From assembly GCF_003315515.1 (NCBI RefSeq), contig NZ_QNRY01000029.1, forward strand, positions 1 through 51,378: a DNA stretch of 51,378 nt. The letters run 5' to 3'. Source of the DNA: Brenneria salicis ATCC 15712 = DSM 30166 (lineage in GTDB: Bacteria; Pseudomonadota; Gammaproteobacteria; Enterobacterales; Enterobacteriaceae). The notes under the pieces were generated by a model. That model saw only the letters and a list, made by a program, of their open reading frames with translations, searched no databases and was not told the DNA's origin. Made by a program: the position numbers and the translations under genes. Shown one piece after another: positions 28,912 through 39,993 of the stretch (positions are counted from its first letter, which is position 1; every line of letters begins with the position of its first letter).

Positions 28912-31900
28912 TGCGGGATAGCGTGCCAGCCAGTGGCGGCGGCCCATCACGGATCTTTATCCTACGACCCGTGGCCACCACGCTGTTGATGATCGCTATC
29001 CTGCTGGCGGGGATCATCGGCTACCGTGCGCTGCCGGTTGCGGCGTTGCCGGAAGTGGATTACCCGACGATCAAGGTGGTCACGCTCTATCCCGGCGCCA
29101 GCCCTGAAGTGGTGACCTCGGCGATCACCGCGCCACTGGAACGTCAGTTCGGCCAGATGTCCGGGCTGAAACAGATGTCAACCCAGAGTTCGGGCGGCGC
29201 GTCGGTCATCACGTTGCAATTCCAGCTTGAACTGTCGCTGGATATTGCGGAACAAGATGTGCAGGCCGCCATCAATGCGGCCACCAATCTGTTGCCCGAC
29301 GACCTGCCCTACCCGCCGACCTACAGCAAGGTGAACCCGGCCGACCCGCCGATTATGACGCTGGCGGTCACCTCCAACGCCATGCCGATGACACAGGTTC
29401 AGGACATGGTCGATAATCGTATCGCGCAGAAAATCTCACAGGTGGCGGGCGTCGGTCTGGTTTCGCTGGCGGGCGGGCAACGTCCCGCCGTGCGGGTGAA
29501 ACTCAACGCGCCCGCGCTGGCGGCGCAGGGTTTGACCAGCGAAGCGATTCGCACCGCCATCACCGCCGCCAACGTCAATTCCGCAAAGGGCAGTCTTGAC
29601 GGCCCGACGCGCGCCATCACGCTGTCCGCCAACGATCAGATGAAATCGGTTGAGGATTATCGGCAACTGATCGTCGCCTGGCGCAATGATGCGCCGGTGC
29701 GCCTACGCGACGTCGCCACCATCGAACAGGCGGCGGAAAACACCTATCTGGCGGCCTGGGCCAATCGTCAGCAGGCGATCATTATCAACGTTCAGCGTCA
29801 GCCGGGCGCCAACGTGATCACCACCACCGACAGCATTCGCAAGCTGTTGCCGGGGCTGACGGCCAGCCTGCCGAAATCGGTCGAGGTCACGACCCTGACC
29901 GATCGCACCACCAGCATCCGCGCATCGGTTAAAGACGTCCAATTTGAATTATTGCTGGCTATCGCACTGGTGGTGATGGTGATCTACCTGTTTCTGCGCA
30001 ATGCGGTCGCGACGCTTATTCCCAGCATCGTGGTGCCGCTATCGCTGATCGGCACGTTCGCCGCCATGTATTTCCTCGGCTTTTCCATCAACAATCTGAC
30101 GCTGATGGCGCTGACCATCGCCACCGGTTTTGTGGTGGATGATGCGATCGTGGTGATTGAAAACATCGCCCGCTACATCGAAAAAGGGGAAAAACCGCGC
30201 GATGCGGCGTTGAAAGGTGCCGGAGAAATCGGCTTTACCATTATTTCATTGACCTTCTCGCTGATTGCCGTGCTGATCCCGTTGTTGTTTATGGGCGACA
30301 TTATTGGCCGTCTGTTCCGGGAATTCGCCATCACGCTGGCGGTAGCGATCCTAATTTCGGCCGTGGTATCTCTGACGCTCACGCCGATGATGTGCGCCCA
30401 TATGCTTAGTCATCGATCACTGCGTCAGCACAACCGGTTTACCCGCGCCAGCGAACAGTTCTTTACCCGGCTGGTGAACGCCTATGGCGTCTGGTTACGT
30501 AAGGTATTGAATCACCGCTGGTTAACGTTAAGCGTGGCGTTGGGTACCTTAGCGCTCACCATTCTTCTCTATCTGTGGATCCCTAAAGGCTTTTTTCCGG
30601 TGCAGGACAACGGCATTATTCAGGGGACGGTGCAAGCGCCGCAATCGGTCTCCTTCAGCAATATGGCGGAACGCCAGCAGCAAGTGGCATCGATTATCAT
30701 GAAAGATCCGGCGGTACAGAGCGTGTCGTCGTTTGTCGGCGTTGACGGCGCCAACGCCACGCTGAACAGCGGCCGCTTGCAGATCCACCTGCGTCCGCTC
30801 AGCGAGCGCGGCGAACGCATTCCTGAGATCATTACCCGGCTGCAACAACAGACCGCGCAACTCCCCGGCATACAGCTTTACCTGCAACCGGTGCAGGATT
30901 TGACCATTGATACGCAGGTCAGCCGCACGCAATATCAGTTTACCTTGCAGGCCATGTCGCAGGAGGAACTGAGCCTGTGGGTGCCGAAGCTGATGGCGGA
31001 ACTGCAAAAGTTGCCGCAACTGGAAGACGTCAGTAGCGACTGGCAGGATCGCGCGCCGGTGGCTTATGTCAACGTCAACCGCGACAGCGCCAGCCGTTTG
31101 GGAATTACCATGTCGCAGGTTGACAGCGCCCTGTATAACGCGTTCGGGCAACGCCTGATTTCCACGATTTATACCCAGGCCAGCCAGTATCGCGTGGTGC
31201 TGGAACACAATAACGCCAATCATTCCGCCATTGACGGCAACGCGCTGGATGCCCTGAACGACGTGCGGTTAGTCAGCAGCGACGGCGGCGCGATCCCGCT
31301 GAGTAGTATCGCGACCATTGAGGAGCGTCTGGGGCCGCTGGCGATCAACCGCATCGATCAATTTCCCTCAACCATCATCTCTTTTAATGTGAATAGTGAC
31401 TACTCGCTGGATGAGGCGGTGAACGCCATCACGCTGGCGGAACAGCAGATGAATCTGCCGACGGATATCACCACCCGTTTTCAGGGCAGCACGCTGGCGT
31501 TCCAGTCCGCGCTGAGCAGTACGGTGTGGCTGATTGTGGCGGCGGTGGTCGCCATGTACATTGTGCTTGGCGTATTGTACGAAAGCTTCATTCATCCGGT
31601 GACCATCCTTTCCACGTTGCCCACGGCGGGCGTCGGCGCGTTGCTGGCGCTGATGATGGCCGGCAGAGAACTGGATGTGATTGCCATAATCGGCATCATT
31701 CTGCTGATCGGCATCGTGAAAAAGAACGCCATCATGATGATCGACTTCGCGCTGGCTGCTGAACGGGAACAGGGCATGACGCCTTATGACGCCATCTATC
31801 AGGCTTGTCTGTTGCGTTTTCGTCCCATCCTGATGACCACCCTGGCAGCGCTGCTCAGCGCCTTGCCGCTGATGCTGAGTACCGGCGTGGGCGCGGAATT

Positions 31901-32048
31901 ACGCCAACCGCTGGGGATCTGTATGGTTGGCGGTCTGATCATGAGCCAGATCCTCACGCTGTTTACCACACCGGTGATTTATCTGCTGTTTGATCGGCTG
32001 GCGCAACGTTTTCGCCGCGCACCTCGTCAGGAGGAAGAAAGCGCGTGA
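28911..32048 (+). CDS. mdtB: Multidrug efflux RND permease subunit MdtB
   Basis: 1045 aa (E. coli 1040), inner-membrane proton-driven pump. Twelve transmembrane helices and two large periplasmic loops are apparent. The proton-relay aspartates in [14 protein letters not shown] and the lysine region [18 protein letters not shown] are intact, as is the [11 protein letters not shown] porter segment near residue 95. It works with MdtC as a B2C heterotrimer, docked on MdtA and TolC, exporting bile salts, novobiocin and other compounds in E. coli. Overlaps mdtA by one base and mdtC by four (GTGA). Confidence 0.97.
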   Translation: MRDSVPASGGGPSRIFILRPVATTLLMIAILLAGIIGYRALPVAALPEVDYPTIKVVTLYPGASPEVVTSAITAPLERQFGQMSGLKQMSTQSSGGASVITLQFQLELSLDIAEQDVQAAINAATNLLPDDLPYPPTYSKVNPADPPIMTLAVTSNAMPMTQVQDMVDNRIAQKISQVAGVGLVSLAGGQRPAVRVKLNAPALAAQGLTSEAIRTAITAANVNSAKGSLDGPTRAITLSANDQMKSVEDYRQLIVAWRNDAPVRLRDVATIEQAAENTYLAAWANRQQAIIINVQRQPGANVITTTDSIRKLLPGLTASLPKSVEVTTLTDRTTSIRASVKDVQFELLLAIALVVMVIYLFLRNAVATLIPSIVVPLSLIGTFAAMYFLGFSINNLTLMALTIATGFVVDDAIVVIENIARYIEKGEKPRDAALKGAGEIGFTIISLTFSLIAVLIPLLFMGDIIGRLFREFAITLAVAILISAVVSLTLTPMMCAHMLSHRSLRQHNRFTRASEQFFTRLVNAYGVWLRKVLNHRWLTLSVALGTLALTILLYLWIPKGFFPVQDNGIIQGTVQAPQSVSFSNMAERQQQVASIIMKDPAVQSVSSFVGVDGANATLNSGRLQIHLRPLSERGERIPEIITRLQQQTAQLPGIQLYLQPVQDLTIDTQVSRTQYQFTLQAMSQEELSLWVPKLMAELQKLPQLEDVSSDWQDRAPVAYVNVNRDSASRLGITMSQVDSALYNAFGQRLISTIYTQASQYRVVLEHNNANHSAIDGNALDALNDVRLVSSDGGAIPLSSIATIEERLGPLAINRIDQFPSTIISFNVNSDYSLDEAVNAITLAEQQMNLPTDITTRFQGSTLAFQSALSSTVWLIVAAVVAMYIVLGVLYESFIHPVTILSTLPTAGVGALLALMMAGRELDVIAIIGIILLIGIVKKNAIMMIDFALAAEREQGMTPYDAIYQACLLRFRPILMTTLAALLSALPLMLSTGVGAELRQPLGICMVGGLIMSQILTLFTTPVIYLLFDRLAQRFRRAPRQEEESA

Positions 32049-35000
32049 GGTTCTTCGCCCTGTTCATTCACCGGCCCGTCGCCACCACGCTGCTGACGCT
32101 AGCTATCGCCATTTGCGGCATCATCGGATTTCGGCTGCTGCCGGTCGCTCCCTTGCCGCAGGTGGATTTTCCGGTTATCTCGGTCAGCGCTTCGCTGCCG
32201 GGCGCGTCGCCGGAAACCATGGCCTCGTCGATCGCCACGCCGCTGGAACGCGCATTGGGCCGGATTGCCGGCGTCAGCGAAATGACCTCCACCAGTTCAC
32301 TCGGCAGCACACGCATCATTCTGGTATTCAATCTCGACAGGGATATCAACGGCGCCGCCCGTGATGTGCAGGCCGCCATCAATGCCGCTCAGAATCTGTT
32401 GCCGTCCGGCATGGCGAGCCGCCCCACCTACCGCAAGGCCAACCCGTCCGATGCGCCGATTATGATCCTGACGCTGACGTCGGATACCTATGATCAGGGC
32501 CAACTCTATGACTTTGCTTCAACCCAACTGGCGCAGAAAATTGCCCAGATGGAAGGCGTGGGGGATGTTTCCATCAGCGGCAGTTCCCTGCCGGCGGTGC
32601 GCGTGGCCCTGAACCCTGTGGCGCTGTTTAATCAGGGGATTTCGCTGGATGCCGTGCGTCAGGCCATCAGCCAGGCCAATGTGCGCCAGCCGTTGGGCAA
32701 TATCGCCAATCATCAACAAAGCTGGCAAATACAGACCAATGATGAACTGAAAAGCGCCGCGGCCTATAAGCCGCTGATTATCCACTACCGCAACGGCGCC
32801 GCGGTACGGCTGAGCGATGTGGCGACAGTGGAAGATGCGGTGCAAGACGCGCGCAACGCGGGGATGGCGAACGCCGAACCCGCCGTTCTGGTGATGATCC
32901 GCCGTACCCCCGACGCCAACATCATTAACACCGTCGATAATATCCGTGCCGCGTTGCCGACGCTGCGCGCCAGCCTGCCTGCGGCGATCCAACTTGATAT
33001 TGCCCAGGATCGCTCGCCGACTATCCGCGCTTCGCTCGCCGAGGTCGAACAGTCGCTGATCATCGCCGTGGCGCTGGTCATTCTGGTGGTGTTTGTGTTT
33101 CTGCGTTCCTGGCGCGCCACTTTTATTCCCGCCGTGGCGGTGCCGGTTTCCCTGATCGGCACCTTCGCCGCCATGTATCTCTGCGGGTTCAGTCTGAATA
33201 ACCTGTCGCTGATGGCGCTCACCATCGCCACCGGTTTTGTGGTGGATGATGCGATTGTGGTGCTGGAAAATATTTCCCGTCACATTGAAGCGGGCATGAA
33301 GCCGCTGCAAGCCTCGTTGCAAGGGGTGCGTGAAGTAGGTTTCACCGTGATGTCGATGAGTATTTCGCTGGTGGCGGTGTTCATTCCGCTGTTATTGATG
33401 GACGGTTTACCGGGCCGACTGCTTCGGGAGTTTGCCGTGACGCTGTCAGTGGCGATCATGATTTCGCTGCTGATTTCACTGACGCTGACGCCGATGATGT
33501 GCGCCCGATTATTGCGCGCCGCGCCTGCGCGTAGTCAACCGCGTAATCGTGGTTTCAGCCGCGTCATCACCTCGGTGCAACAACGCTATGGCCGTTCGCT
33601 TATGTGGGTGCTCAACCATGCCCGTTGGGTATTGGCGCTGTTGCTGGGGACGATGGCGCTGAATGTCTGGCTGTATATCAGCATCCCGAAAACCTTTTTC
33701 CCTGAGCAGGATAATGGCCGGCTGATGGGATTTATTCAGGCCGATCAGAGCATTTCCTTTCAGGCGATGAAAGTGAAACTACAGAACTTCATGACCATTG
33801 TGCGCAACGATCCCGCCGTGGATAACGTGACCGGCTTTACCGGCGGAACGCGCACCAACGGCGGATCGATGTTTATCTCCCTCAAACCGCTGTCCGAACG
33901 TGATGTCAGCGCTCAGCAGGTCATCAGCCGTCTGAGGATTAAGCTGTCGAAAGAAGCGGGCGCCAGTCTGTTTTTAATGCCGGTGCAGGATATCCACATC
34001 GGTGGACGCCAGGCGAACGCCAGCTACCAGTACACCTTGCTGTCTGATGATGTGAGCGAACTTCGCTTCTGGGAACCGAAAATCAGTGATGCCCTGAGCA
34101 AGTTGCCTGAACTGGCCGATGTGAACTCCGATCAACAGAATAAAGGGGCGGAAATGGCGCTCACCTACAATCGTGATGTCATGGCGCAACTGGGGATCAG
34201 CGTCGCCAGCGCCAATGCGTTATTGAACAATGCGTTCGGCCAGCGTCAGATCTCCACCATGTATCAGCCGCTTAACCAATACAAAGTGGTGATGGAAGTC
34301 GATGCAGCCTATACGCAGGATGTGAGTGCGCTGGATAGCATGTTCGTCATCAATAACGACGGCAAGCCGATCCCGCTCTCTTATTTTGCCCGTTGGCAGC
34401 CCATCAATGCGCCGCTGTCGGTGAACCATCAGGGCTTGTCCGCGGCTTCAACCCTATCCTTCAACTTATCCGACGGGACGACGCTTTCCGCAGCCACGAC
34501 CGCCGTTGAACGGGCCATGACCGCGCTGGGCGCGCCGACCACCGTGCGGGGACAATTCTCCGGCACGGCGCAGGCTTTCCAACAGTCGCAATCCGCGCAG
34601 TTGGTGTTGATTCTGGCGGCGATCATCACGGTCTATATTGTGCTCGGCGTGCTGTATGAAAGTTACGTGCATCCGCTTACCATTCTCTCCACCCTGCCTT
34701 CCGCGGGCGTGGGCGCGCTGCTGGCGCTGGAGTGGTTCGGCGCGCCGTTCAGCCTGATTGCGCTGATTGGCATTATGTTGCTGATCGGTATCATTAAAAA
34801 GAACGCCATCATGATGGTGGACTTTGCGCTGGCGGCGCAACGAACCAGCGGGATCAGCGCCAAAGACGCCATTTTTCAGGCCAGCCTGTTGCGTTTCCGG
34901 CCGATTATGATGACCACGCTCGCCGCGCTGTTTGGCGCGTTGCCGTTGGTGCTGACCAGCGGCGACGGCGCCGAATTGCGCCAACCGCTGGGGATCACCA

Positions 35001-35140
35001 TTGTCGGCGGGTTGCTGGTAAGCCAGTTGCTCACGCTGTACACCACGCCGGTGGTATATCTGTTTTTTGATAAGCTGAGAAATAGGAGAAGCAAAAAACC
35101 CATGCTGACGAACGTGAATCATGCCGCCGGGAAACCCTGA
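32045..35140 (+). CDS. mdtC: Multidrug efflux RND permease subunit MdtC
   Basis: 1031 aa (E. coli 1025). GTG start at 32045 inside the mdtB stop (GTGA overlap), which implies translational coupling and fixed stoichiometry. The N-terminus [17 protein letters not shown] matches E. coli MdtC. The relay motifs [14 protein letters not shown] and [18 protein letters not shown] are intact. In the E. coli system MdtC is thought to provide drug binding and MdtB proton transport. The strong similarity between mdtB and mdtC reflects an old duplication. Confidence 0.97.
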   Translation: MRFFALFIHRPVATTLLTLAIAICGIIGFRLLPVAPLPQVDFPVISVSASLPGASPETMASSIATPLERALGRIAGVSEMTSTSSLGSTRIILVFNLDRDINGAARDVQAAINAAQNLLPSGMASRPTYRKANPSDAPIMILTLTSDTYDQGQLYDFASTQLAQKIAQMEGVGDVSISGSSLPAVRVALNPVALFNQGISLDAVRQAISQANVRQPLGNIANHQQSWQIQTNDELKSAAAYKPLIIHYRNGAAVRLSDVATVEDAVQDARNAGMANAEPAVLVMIRRTPDANIINTVDNIRAALPTLRASLPAAIQLDIAQDRSPTIRASLAEVEQSLIIAVALVILVVFVFLRSWRATFIPAVAVPVSLIGTFAAMYLCGFSLNNLSLMALTIATGFVVDDAIVVLENISRHIEAGMKPLQASLQGVREVGFTVMSMSISLVAVFIPLLLMDGLPGRLLREFAVTLSVAIMISLLISLTLTPMMCARLLRAAPARSQPRNRGFSRVITSVQQRYGRSLMWVLNHARWVLALLLGTMALNVWLYISIPKTFFPEQDNGRLMGFIQADQSISFQAMKVKLQNFMTIVRNDPAVDNVTGFTGGTRTNGGSMFISLKPLSERDVSAQQVISRLRIKLSKEAGASLFLMPVQDIHIGGRQANASYQYTLLSDDVSELRFWEPKISDALSKLPELADVNSDQQNKGAEMALTYNRDVMAQLGISVASANALLNNAFGQRQISTMYQPLNQYKVVMEVDAAYTQDVSALDSMFVINNDGKPIPLSYFARWQPINAPLSVNHQGLSAASTLSFNLSDGTTLSAATTAVERAMTALGAPTTVRGQFSGTAQAFQQSQSAQLVLILAAIITVYIVLGVLYESYVHPLTILSTLPSAGVGALLALEWFGAPFSLIALIGIMLLIGIIKKNAIMMVDFALAAQRTSGISAKDAIFQASLLRFRPIMMTTLAALFGALPLVLTSGDGAELRQPLGITIVGGLLVSQLLTLYTTPVVYLFFDKLRNRRSKKPMLTNVNHAAGKP

Positions 35141-35143
35141 CCG

Positions 35144-36547
35144 ATGAACACCCCTCCTGCTTCGGTGCGCTGGCAACTCTGGATTGTCGCCTTCGGCTTT
35201 TTCATGCAAACGCTGGATACCACTATTGTGAATACCGCGCTGCCGTCAATGGCCGCCAGCCTGAATGAAAGCCCGCTGCGGATGCATTCCGTAATTGTCT
35301 CCTATGTGCTGACCGTCGCCGTCATGTTACCGGCCAGCGGCTGGCTGGCTGATCGCATCGGTGTTAAAAATATCCTCTTTTGCGCCATTGTGCTTTTTAC
35401 GCTGGGCTCGCTGCTGTGCGCCCGTTCGCAAACGCTGGACGAATTGCTGATCTCCCGCGTCATTCAAGGCATCGGCGGCGCGATGATGGTGCCGGTGGGA
35501 CGGCTGACCGTAATGAAAATTGTGCCGCGCAATCAATATATGGCGGCCATGACCTTTGTGACCCTTCCCGGCCAGATCGGTCCGCTGATGGGACCAGCCC
35601 TCGGCGGCTTTCTGGTGGAATACGCCAGTTGGCACTGGATTTTCCTGATCAATCTGCCGGTGGGGATCGCCGGGGCGCTGGCAACCTGGCTCCTGATGCC
35701 GAATTACACCATGCAAACACCGCGTTTTGATATGCGCGGCTTCCTGTGGCTCACTGTCGGGATGGCGACATTGACGCTGGCGCTGGATGGCAATCGCAGC
35801 CTGGGCATATCGCCGATCGCTATTTTTGCGTTGATCGCCATCGGGTTGATTTCCCTGCTGAGCTATTGGCTGCACGCCCGCAACAATCCCCTGGCCTTAT
35901 TTAACCTGCGACTTTTCAATACCCAGACCTTTTCCATCGGCTTGACCGGCGGGTTGCTGGCGCGCATCGGCAGCGCCATGCTGCCGTTTATGACGCCGTT
36001 ATTCCTGCAAGTGGGGATGGGATTTTCCCCCTTTCATGCCGGGCTAATGATGATCCCGATGGTGCTCGGCAGCATGGGCGTCAAACGGGTGGTGGTGCAA
36101 ATCGTCAATCAGTTTGGCTATCGCCGGGTGCTGACGGCATCGACCTTGCTGCTGGCGCTGGCGGCGTTGCTGTTTGCACTGGTGGCGATAATGCAATGGA
36201 TGTGGCTGCTGCCGGTGGTGCTGATCTTCCTCGGCTGCATAAATTCGATCCGTTTTTCCTGCATGAACACGCTGACGCTGAAAGATCTGCCGGACTCCCT
36301 GACCAGCGGCGGCAATAGCCTGCTTTCAATGACCATGCAGATCTCCACCAGTCTGGGCGTCAGTGTGGCCGGGATCTTGTTGAGGATATTTTCGCAACAA
36401 CACATCAGCATGGGCGCCGCCGAAACCCAAACCGTATTCCTTTACACCTATCTCAGCATGGTGGTCATCATCGCGTTGCCAGCCTTGATTTTTCATCGTG
36501 TACCGCCGGATAGCGTCAAACAATCGACGCTTCCCCGTCGGTCGTGA
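35144..36547 (+). CDS. mdtD: MFS transporter MdtD (DHA2 type)
   Basis: 467 aa, with about fourteen hydrophobic helices as in the DHA2 drug:H+ antiporter group. Seen: motif C-like and D1-like segments near the N-terminus ([19 protein letters not shown]) and the loop 2-3 motif [14 protein letters not shown]. It begins three bases after mdtC. In E. coli MdtD is part of the operon but not needed for MdtABC-mediated resistance; an iron-citrate export role has been proposed. The gap to baeS is seven bases. Confidence 0.93.
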   Translation: MNTPPASVRWQLWIVAFGFFMQTLDTTIVNTALPSMAASLNESPLRMHSVIVSYVLTVAVMLPASGWLADRIGVKNILFCAIVLFTLGSLLCARSQTLDELLISRVIQGIGGAMMVPVGRLTVMKIVPRNQYMAAMTFVTLPGQIGPLMGPALGGFLVEYASWHWIFLINLPVGIAGALATWLLMPNYTMQTPRFDMRGFLWLTVGMATLTLALDGNRSLGISPIAIFALIAIGLISLLSYWLHARNNPLALFNLRLFNTQTFSIGLTGGLLARIGSAMLPFMTPLFLQVGMGFSPFHAGLMMIPMVLGSMGVKRVVVQIVNQFGYRRVLTASTLLLALAALLFALVAIMQWMWLLPVVLIFLGCINSIRFSCMNTLTLKDLPDSLTSGGNSLLSMTMQISTSLGVSVAGILLRIFSQQHISMGAAETQTVFLYTYLSMVVIIALPALIFHRVPPDSVKQSTLPRRS

Positions 36548-36554
36548 GGTTGCT

Positions 36555-37928
36555 ATGAAATTTGGAATTACCGCCAAGCTATTCCTCGCCATTTTCGCCA
36601 CCTGCATGTTGGTGTTGATCACCATGCACTGGGGCGTGCGCGTGAGTTTCGAACGCGGGTTTATTGATTACATCAAACGCGACAATGAACAACGCGTGGT
36701 TCAACTACGGGACGCGCTGGCCGAGCAATACCAGTCACACGGAGACTGGTCGTTTCTGCGGAATAACGAGCGTCTGGTATTTAAAATACTGCATTCGATG
36801 GATCAGAATACTGACGACAACGCCAACAACCGCATGCAAGGCTGGCGGGTACGCCTCTGGGTGCTGGATGCCGCCAAAAACAAACTGTTTGGTTCGCAGG
36901 CCCCGATCCCCATAGAAGGCATGTGGCATCCCATTGTGGTGCAAAATCATCGGGTTGGCTGGGTTGTTGCCTCCCCCGTCGAGCGGCTGACCCGCAATGC
37001 CGATATCAACTTTGATAAACAGCAGCAGCGAACCAGTTGGCTGATTGTCGCCCTATCGACACTGCTGGCGATCATTGTCACCTGGTTGACCTCACGCGGC
37101 CTGCTGGCGCCGGCAAAACGGCTGGTCAACGGCATACACCGTTTGGCCGCCGGTGATTTCAGCGCGCGCGTATCCGCCGCAAGCCACGATGAACTTGGCC
37201 GTCTGGCGCAAGATTTTAATCAGCTTGCCGGCGCATTGGAAAAAAACGAACAGTCGCGCCGGGATTTCATGGCCGATGTTTCCCACGAATTGCGCACGCC
37301 GCTGGCCGTGTTGCGTGGTGAACTGGAAGCCTTGCAGGATGGCGTTCGTCAACCTGACGCCAGTTCATTGAGTTCGCTTCAGGCGGAAGTGGCGACGTTA
37401 ACCAAACTGGTGGACGATCTTCATCAACTCTCGTTGTCCGATCTGGGCGCGCTGGCCTACCGCCGGGTCACCGTGGATGTGGTGCAACTGCTGCACATCG
37501 CGGTTGCCGCATTCAGCGATCGCTATCAGAAAAAGCGCATTGCACTAACGATGGACTTCCCGGCGCAAGCCACGGTTTTCGGCGACCCGGACCGCTTGAG
37601 CCAGTTGTTTAATAACCTGCTGGAAAACAGCCTGCGCTACACCGACGAACAGGGGAAACTAGCGATACAGATTACGCTGCGCCAGAAACGGCTATACCTC
37701 CGTTGGCAGGACAGCGCCCCCGGCGTCAGCGACGAACAGCTTACGCTGATTTTTGAACGCTTTTACCGGGCGGAAAGCTCGCGCAATCGAGCCAGCGGCG
37801 GTTCCGGGCTGGGGCTGGCCATCTGCAATAATATCGTTGAGGCGCATGGCGGACGACTGTATGCTGAGCACTCCTCATGGGGCGGCCTGTTGATTACTGT
37901 CGAGCTTCCCCTGCATACAGCGGAATAA
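36555..37928 (+). CDS. baeS: Sensor histidine kinase BaeS
   Basis: 457 aa from the ATG at 36555 (MKFGITAKLFLAIFATCML), preceded by TGAGGT; a longer frame from 36498 overlaps mdtD and is not conserved. Inner-membrane envelope-stress sensor: TM1 (about 8-25), periplasmic domain (about 26-160), TM2 (about 161-180), HAMP, HisKA with H244 in DVSHELRTPLAVLRGELEAL, and HATPase_c with N-box NNLLENSLRYTD and G-box GGSGLGLAICNNI. It phosphorylates BaeR in response to indole, flavonoids or envelope damage in E. coli. Confidence 0.96.
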   Translation: MKFGITAKLFLAIFATCMLVLITMHWGVRVSFERGFIDYIKRDNEQRVVQLRDALAEQYQSHGDWSFLRNNERLVFKILHSMDQNTDDNANNRMQGWRVRLWVLDAAKNKLFGSQAPIPIEGMWHPIVVQNHRVGWVVASPVERLTRNADINFDKQQQRTSWLIVALSTLLAIIVTWLTSRGLLAPAKRLVNGIHRLAAGDFSARVSAASHDELGRLAQDFNQLAGALEKNEQSRRDFMADVSHELRTPLAVLRGELEALQDGVRQPDASSLSSLQAEVATLTKLVDDLHQLSLSDLGALAYRRVTVDVVQLLHIAVAAFSDRYQKKRIALTMDFPAQATVFGDPDRLSQLFNNLLENSLRYTDEQGKLAIQITLRQKRLYLRWQDSAPGVSDEQLTLIFERFYRAESSRNRASGGSGLGLAICNNIVEAHGGRLYAEHSSWGGLLITVELPLHTAE

Positions 37929-37949
37929 TGCGTTACAACAGAACCCGGT

Positions 37950-38675
37950 ATGATGACAACTGAATCGGCTTTCGCTAATCCTTTACCCGTATTGATCGTC
38001 GAAGATGAGCCAAAGCTTGGGCAACTCCTGGTCGATTATCTTCAGGCTGCTGGTTATCAAACCCATTGGATCACCAACGGCGACGACGTCGTTGACTGGG
38101 TGCGACAAACCCCGCCCGCGCTGATCCTGTTGGATCTGATGCTGCCGGGCTGCGATGGCCTGACTCTCTGCCGCACCATCCGTCAATTCTCCAACGTGCC
38201 CATCATTATGGTGACCGCCCGCAGCGAGGAGATCGATCGCCTGCTTGGGCTGGAAATCGGCGCGGATGACTACATTTGTAAGCCCTTCAGCCCACGGGAA
38301 GTAGTGGTCAGAGTCAGAACAATGCTGCGTCGTTGCGGCTGGCAAAGCGAACCCAAACAACCGATGGGCAAAAACGCGTTACGGATCGATAAAAGCGGTT
38401 TTCAGGCCAGCTACCTCGGCCAGAATCTTGATTTGACTCCGGCGGAATTCAGGCTGCTCAAAACATTATCCACCGAACCGGGCAAAGTTTTTTCCCGTGA
38501 GGAATTGCTGGATAAACTCTATGACGACTACCGGGTCGTCACCGATCGTACCATTGACAGTCACATCAAAAACCTGCGCCGCAAGCTGGAACAGCTTGAC
38601 GGGGAAACCTCATTTATTCGTACCGTTTATGGCATAGGTTATCGCTGGGAAGCGACGCCTGGCGAGTTGGTTTAA
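37950..38675 (+). CDS. baeR: Response regulator BaeR (OmpR family)
   Basis: 241 aa. Receiver domain with the acidic pocket VEDE, phospho-acceptor D62 in [10 protein letters not shown] and the lysine in YICKPFSP; then an OmpR/PhoB winged helix ending [15 protein letters not shown], in which [16 protein letters not shown] is the recognition helix. It starts 21 bases after baeS. In E. coli it activates mdtABCD-baeSR, acrD and spy, so positive feedback on this run is expected. An imperfect hairpin, CGCTTGC/GCAAGCG at 38681-38715, follows the gene. Confidence 0.96.
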   Translation: MMTTESAFANPLPVLIVEDEPKLGQLLVDYLQAAGYQTHWITNGDDVVDWVRQTPPALILLDLMLPGCDGLTLCRTIRQFSNVPIIMVTARSEEIDRLLGLEIGADDYICKPFSPREVVVRVRTMLRRCGWQSEPKQPMGKNALRIDKSGFQASYLGQNLDLTPAEFRLLKTLSTEPGKVFSREELLDKLYDDYRVVTDRTIDSHIKNLRRKLEQLDGETSFIRTVYGIGYRWEATPGELV

Positions 38676-38680
38676 TCCGA

Positions 38681-38715
38681 CGCTTGCCGCGCACCGCGAA
38701 CGGCGGGCGCAAGCG
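38681..38715 (+). terminator. Possible terminator hairpin after baeR
   Basis: CGCTTGC (38681-38687) pairs with GCAAGCG (38709-38715), with further CCGC/GCGG pairing inside. No T run follows immediately, so this is only a candidate end of the mdt-bae message. Confidence 0.45.
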
Positions 38716-38852
38716 CTGACCAGACCACGCCGGATACGGTCAAAAAATCTGTCGGACTTATTTAAAAATTTATCATTTTTTCTTTATCTGTGGCTGTTAA
38801 CCTTGCAGGCCTGAAGTAATAAACAGCATACGAACAGATTGGGGATGAAACG

Positions 38853-39812
38853 ATGTCAGGTTTAGTAGACGGTAAATGGGTAAACGGCGATGTGGCGGCT
38901 GAGGAAATAAAAAACGGCGCTTTTCATCGCGAGGAAACAAAATTCCGGCAAACCGAAATCGTGCCGGAATCCGGGCGTTACCAGCTTTTCGTCTCTTATC
39001 TCTGTCCGTGGGCATCACGCACGCTGATTTTCCGCAAACTGAAAGGGCTGGAAAACATCATTCAGCTTTCCATCGCCGAACCGCATATCGGCGATAACGG
39101 CTGGGAATTCACTACCCCGCAGGACGCTGGCGAACACGTCGCGCCAATCCGTTTTCTGCATCAGCTTTATAGCGCCAGCGAACCGCACTATACCGGGAAA
39201 GTTTCGGTTCCGGTCTTATGGGATCGGGTTGAAGGCCGGATAGTGAATAATGAGTCCGCTGACATTATCCGCATATTGAACCACGCTTTTAACCACCTGA
39301 CGGATAATCATCTGGATTTTTATCCACCCGCGCTGCGTAGCGAGATCGATAGCTGGAATGAAACGATTTATCAAAATGTAAACAACGGCGTATATAAAAC
39401 GGGATTCTCCAAAACGCAGGCGAGCTATGATCAAGCGATCATCCCCCTGTTCAGCACCCTGGATAAACTGGAACAACGTCTGACGACCCACCGCTACATC
39501 GCCGGCAATACCCTGACCGAAGCGGACTGGCGTTTGTTCGTTACCTTGATCCGTTTTGATGTCGCCTACCACGGCGCTTTCAAATGCAACCTGCGTCGTA
39601 TCGAAGATTACCCGCATTTGTCGAACTACCTGCGCGAGTTATATCAATGGCCGGGCGTTGCGGAAACGGTCAATATCGGCCACATCAAAGCCGGTTACTA
39701 TGGCATTGCCTGGCTCAACCCCACCCAGATTGTGCCTGCCGGCCCGGAAACGGATTTGTATCGTCCGCACGATCGAAATGCGCTGGGCGAATCCACTGTC
39801 GCCAGCCGCTAA
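38853..39812 (+). CDS. Xi-class glutathione transferase / glutathionyl-hydroquinone reductase
   Basis: 319 aa. The GST N-terminal thioredoxin fold carries the xi-class catalytic cysteine C51 in SYLCPWASRTLIFRKLKGLE. The interior motifs VPVLWD, NNESADIIRILN and the C-terminal helical segment LTEADWRLFVTLIRFD followed by YLRELYQWPGVAETVN are typical of the YqjG/ECM4 family. These enzymes reduce glutathionyl-hydroquinones using GSH. It is related to but clearly not identical with E. coli YqjG as I remember it, so no symbol is given. It is a single gene; the ribosome-binding site is weak (GGGGATGAAACG). Confidence 0.88.
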   Translation: MSGLVDGKWVNGDVAAEEIKNGAFHREETKFRQTEIVPESGRYQLFVSYLCPWASRTLIFRKLKGLENIIQLSIAEPHIGDNGWEFTTPQDAGEHVAPIRFLHQLYSASEPHYTGKVSVPVLWDRVEGRIVNNESADIIRILNHAFNHLTDNHLDFYPPALRSEIDSWNETIYQNVNNGVYKTGFSKTQASYDQAIIPLFSTLDKLEQRLTTHRYIAGNTLTEADWRLFVTLIRFDVAYHGAFKCNLRRIEDYPHLSNYLRELYQWPGVAETVNIGHIKAGYYGIAWLNPTQIVPAGPETDLYRPHDRNALGESTVASR

Positions 39813-39859
39813 TGATCATCACGCCCGCAAGACGCCGTGACGGTTGCGGGCCATCGCCG

Positions 39860-39873
39860 TTGATGTACATCAA
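39860..39873. promoter_or_regulatory. Perfect FNR box upstream of trhP
   Basis: TTGATGTACATCAA is exactly TTGAT-N4-ATCAA, the full FNR consensus, and is a complete palindrome. It lies 121 bases before the trhP ATG. A possible -10, TAGAAT, is at 39927-39932, which would place the box near -72. Binding is inferred from sequence only. Confidence 0.75.
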
Positions 39874-39993
39874 ACAATAGGCCCACTTTTCGCAGGCCCT
39901 CTGCTGCATTTTTTCCGCATTAGCGCTAGAATCCCCGCCTTTACTGTTCCCATCGGGAGCAGCCTGACTTGTGATCAGAATTGAGAGACCTCC

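Noticed and set aside
28258-35209. Long antisense ORFs inside mdtA, mdtB and mdtC
   Set aside because: High-GC codon shadow frames of well-supported genes, rich in His/Arg/Gln and without ribosome-binding sites.
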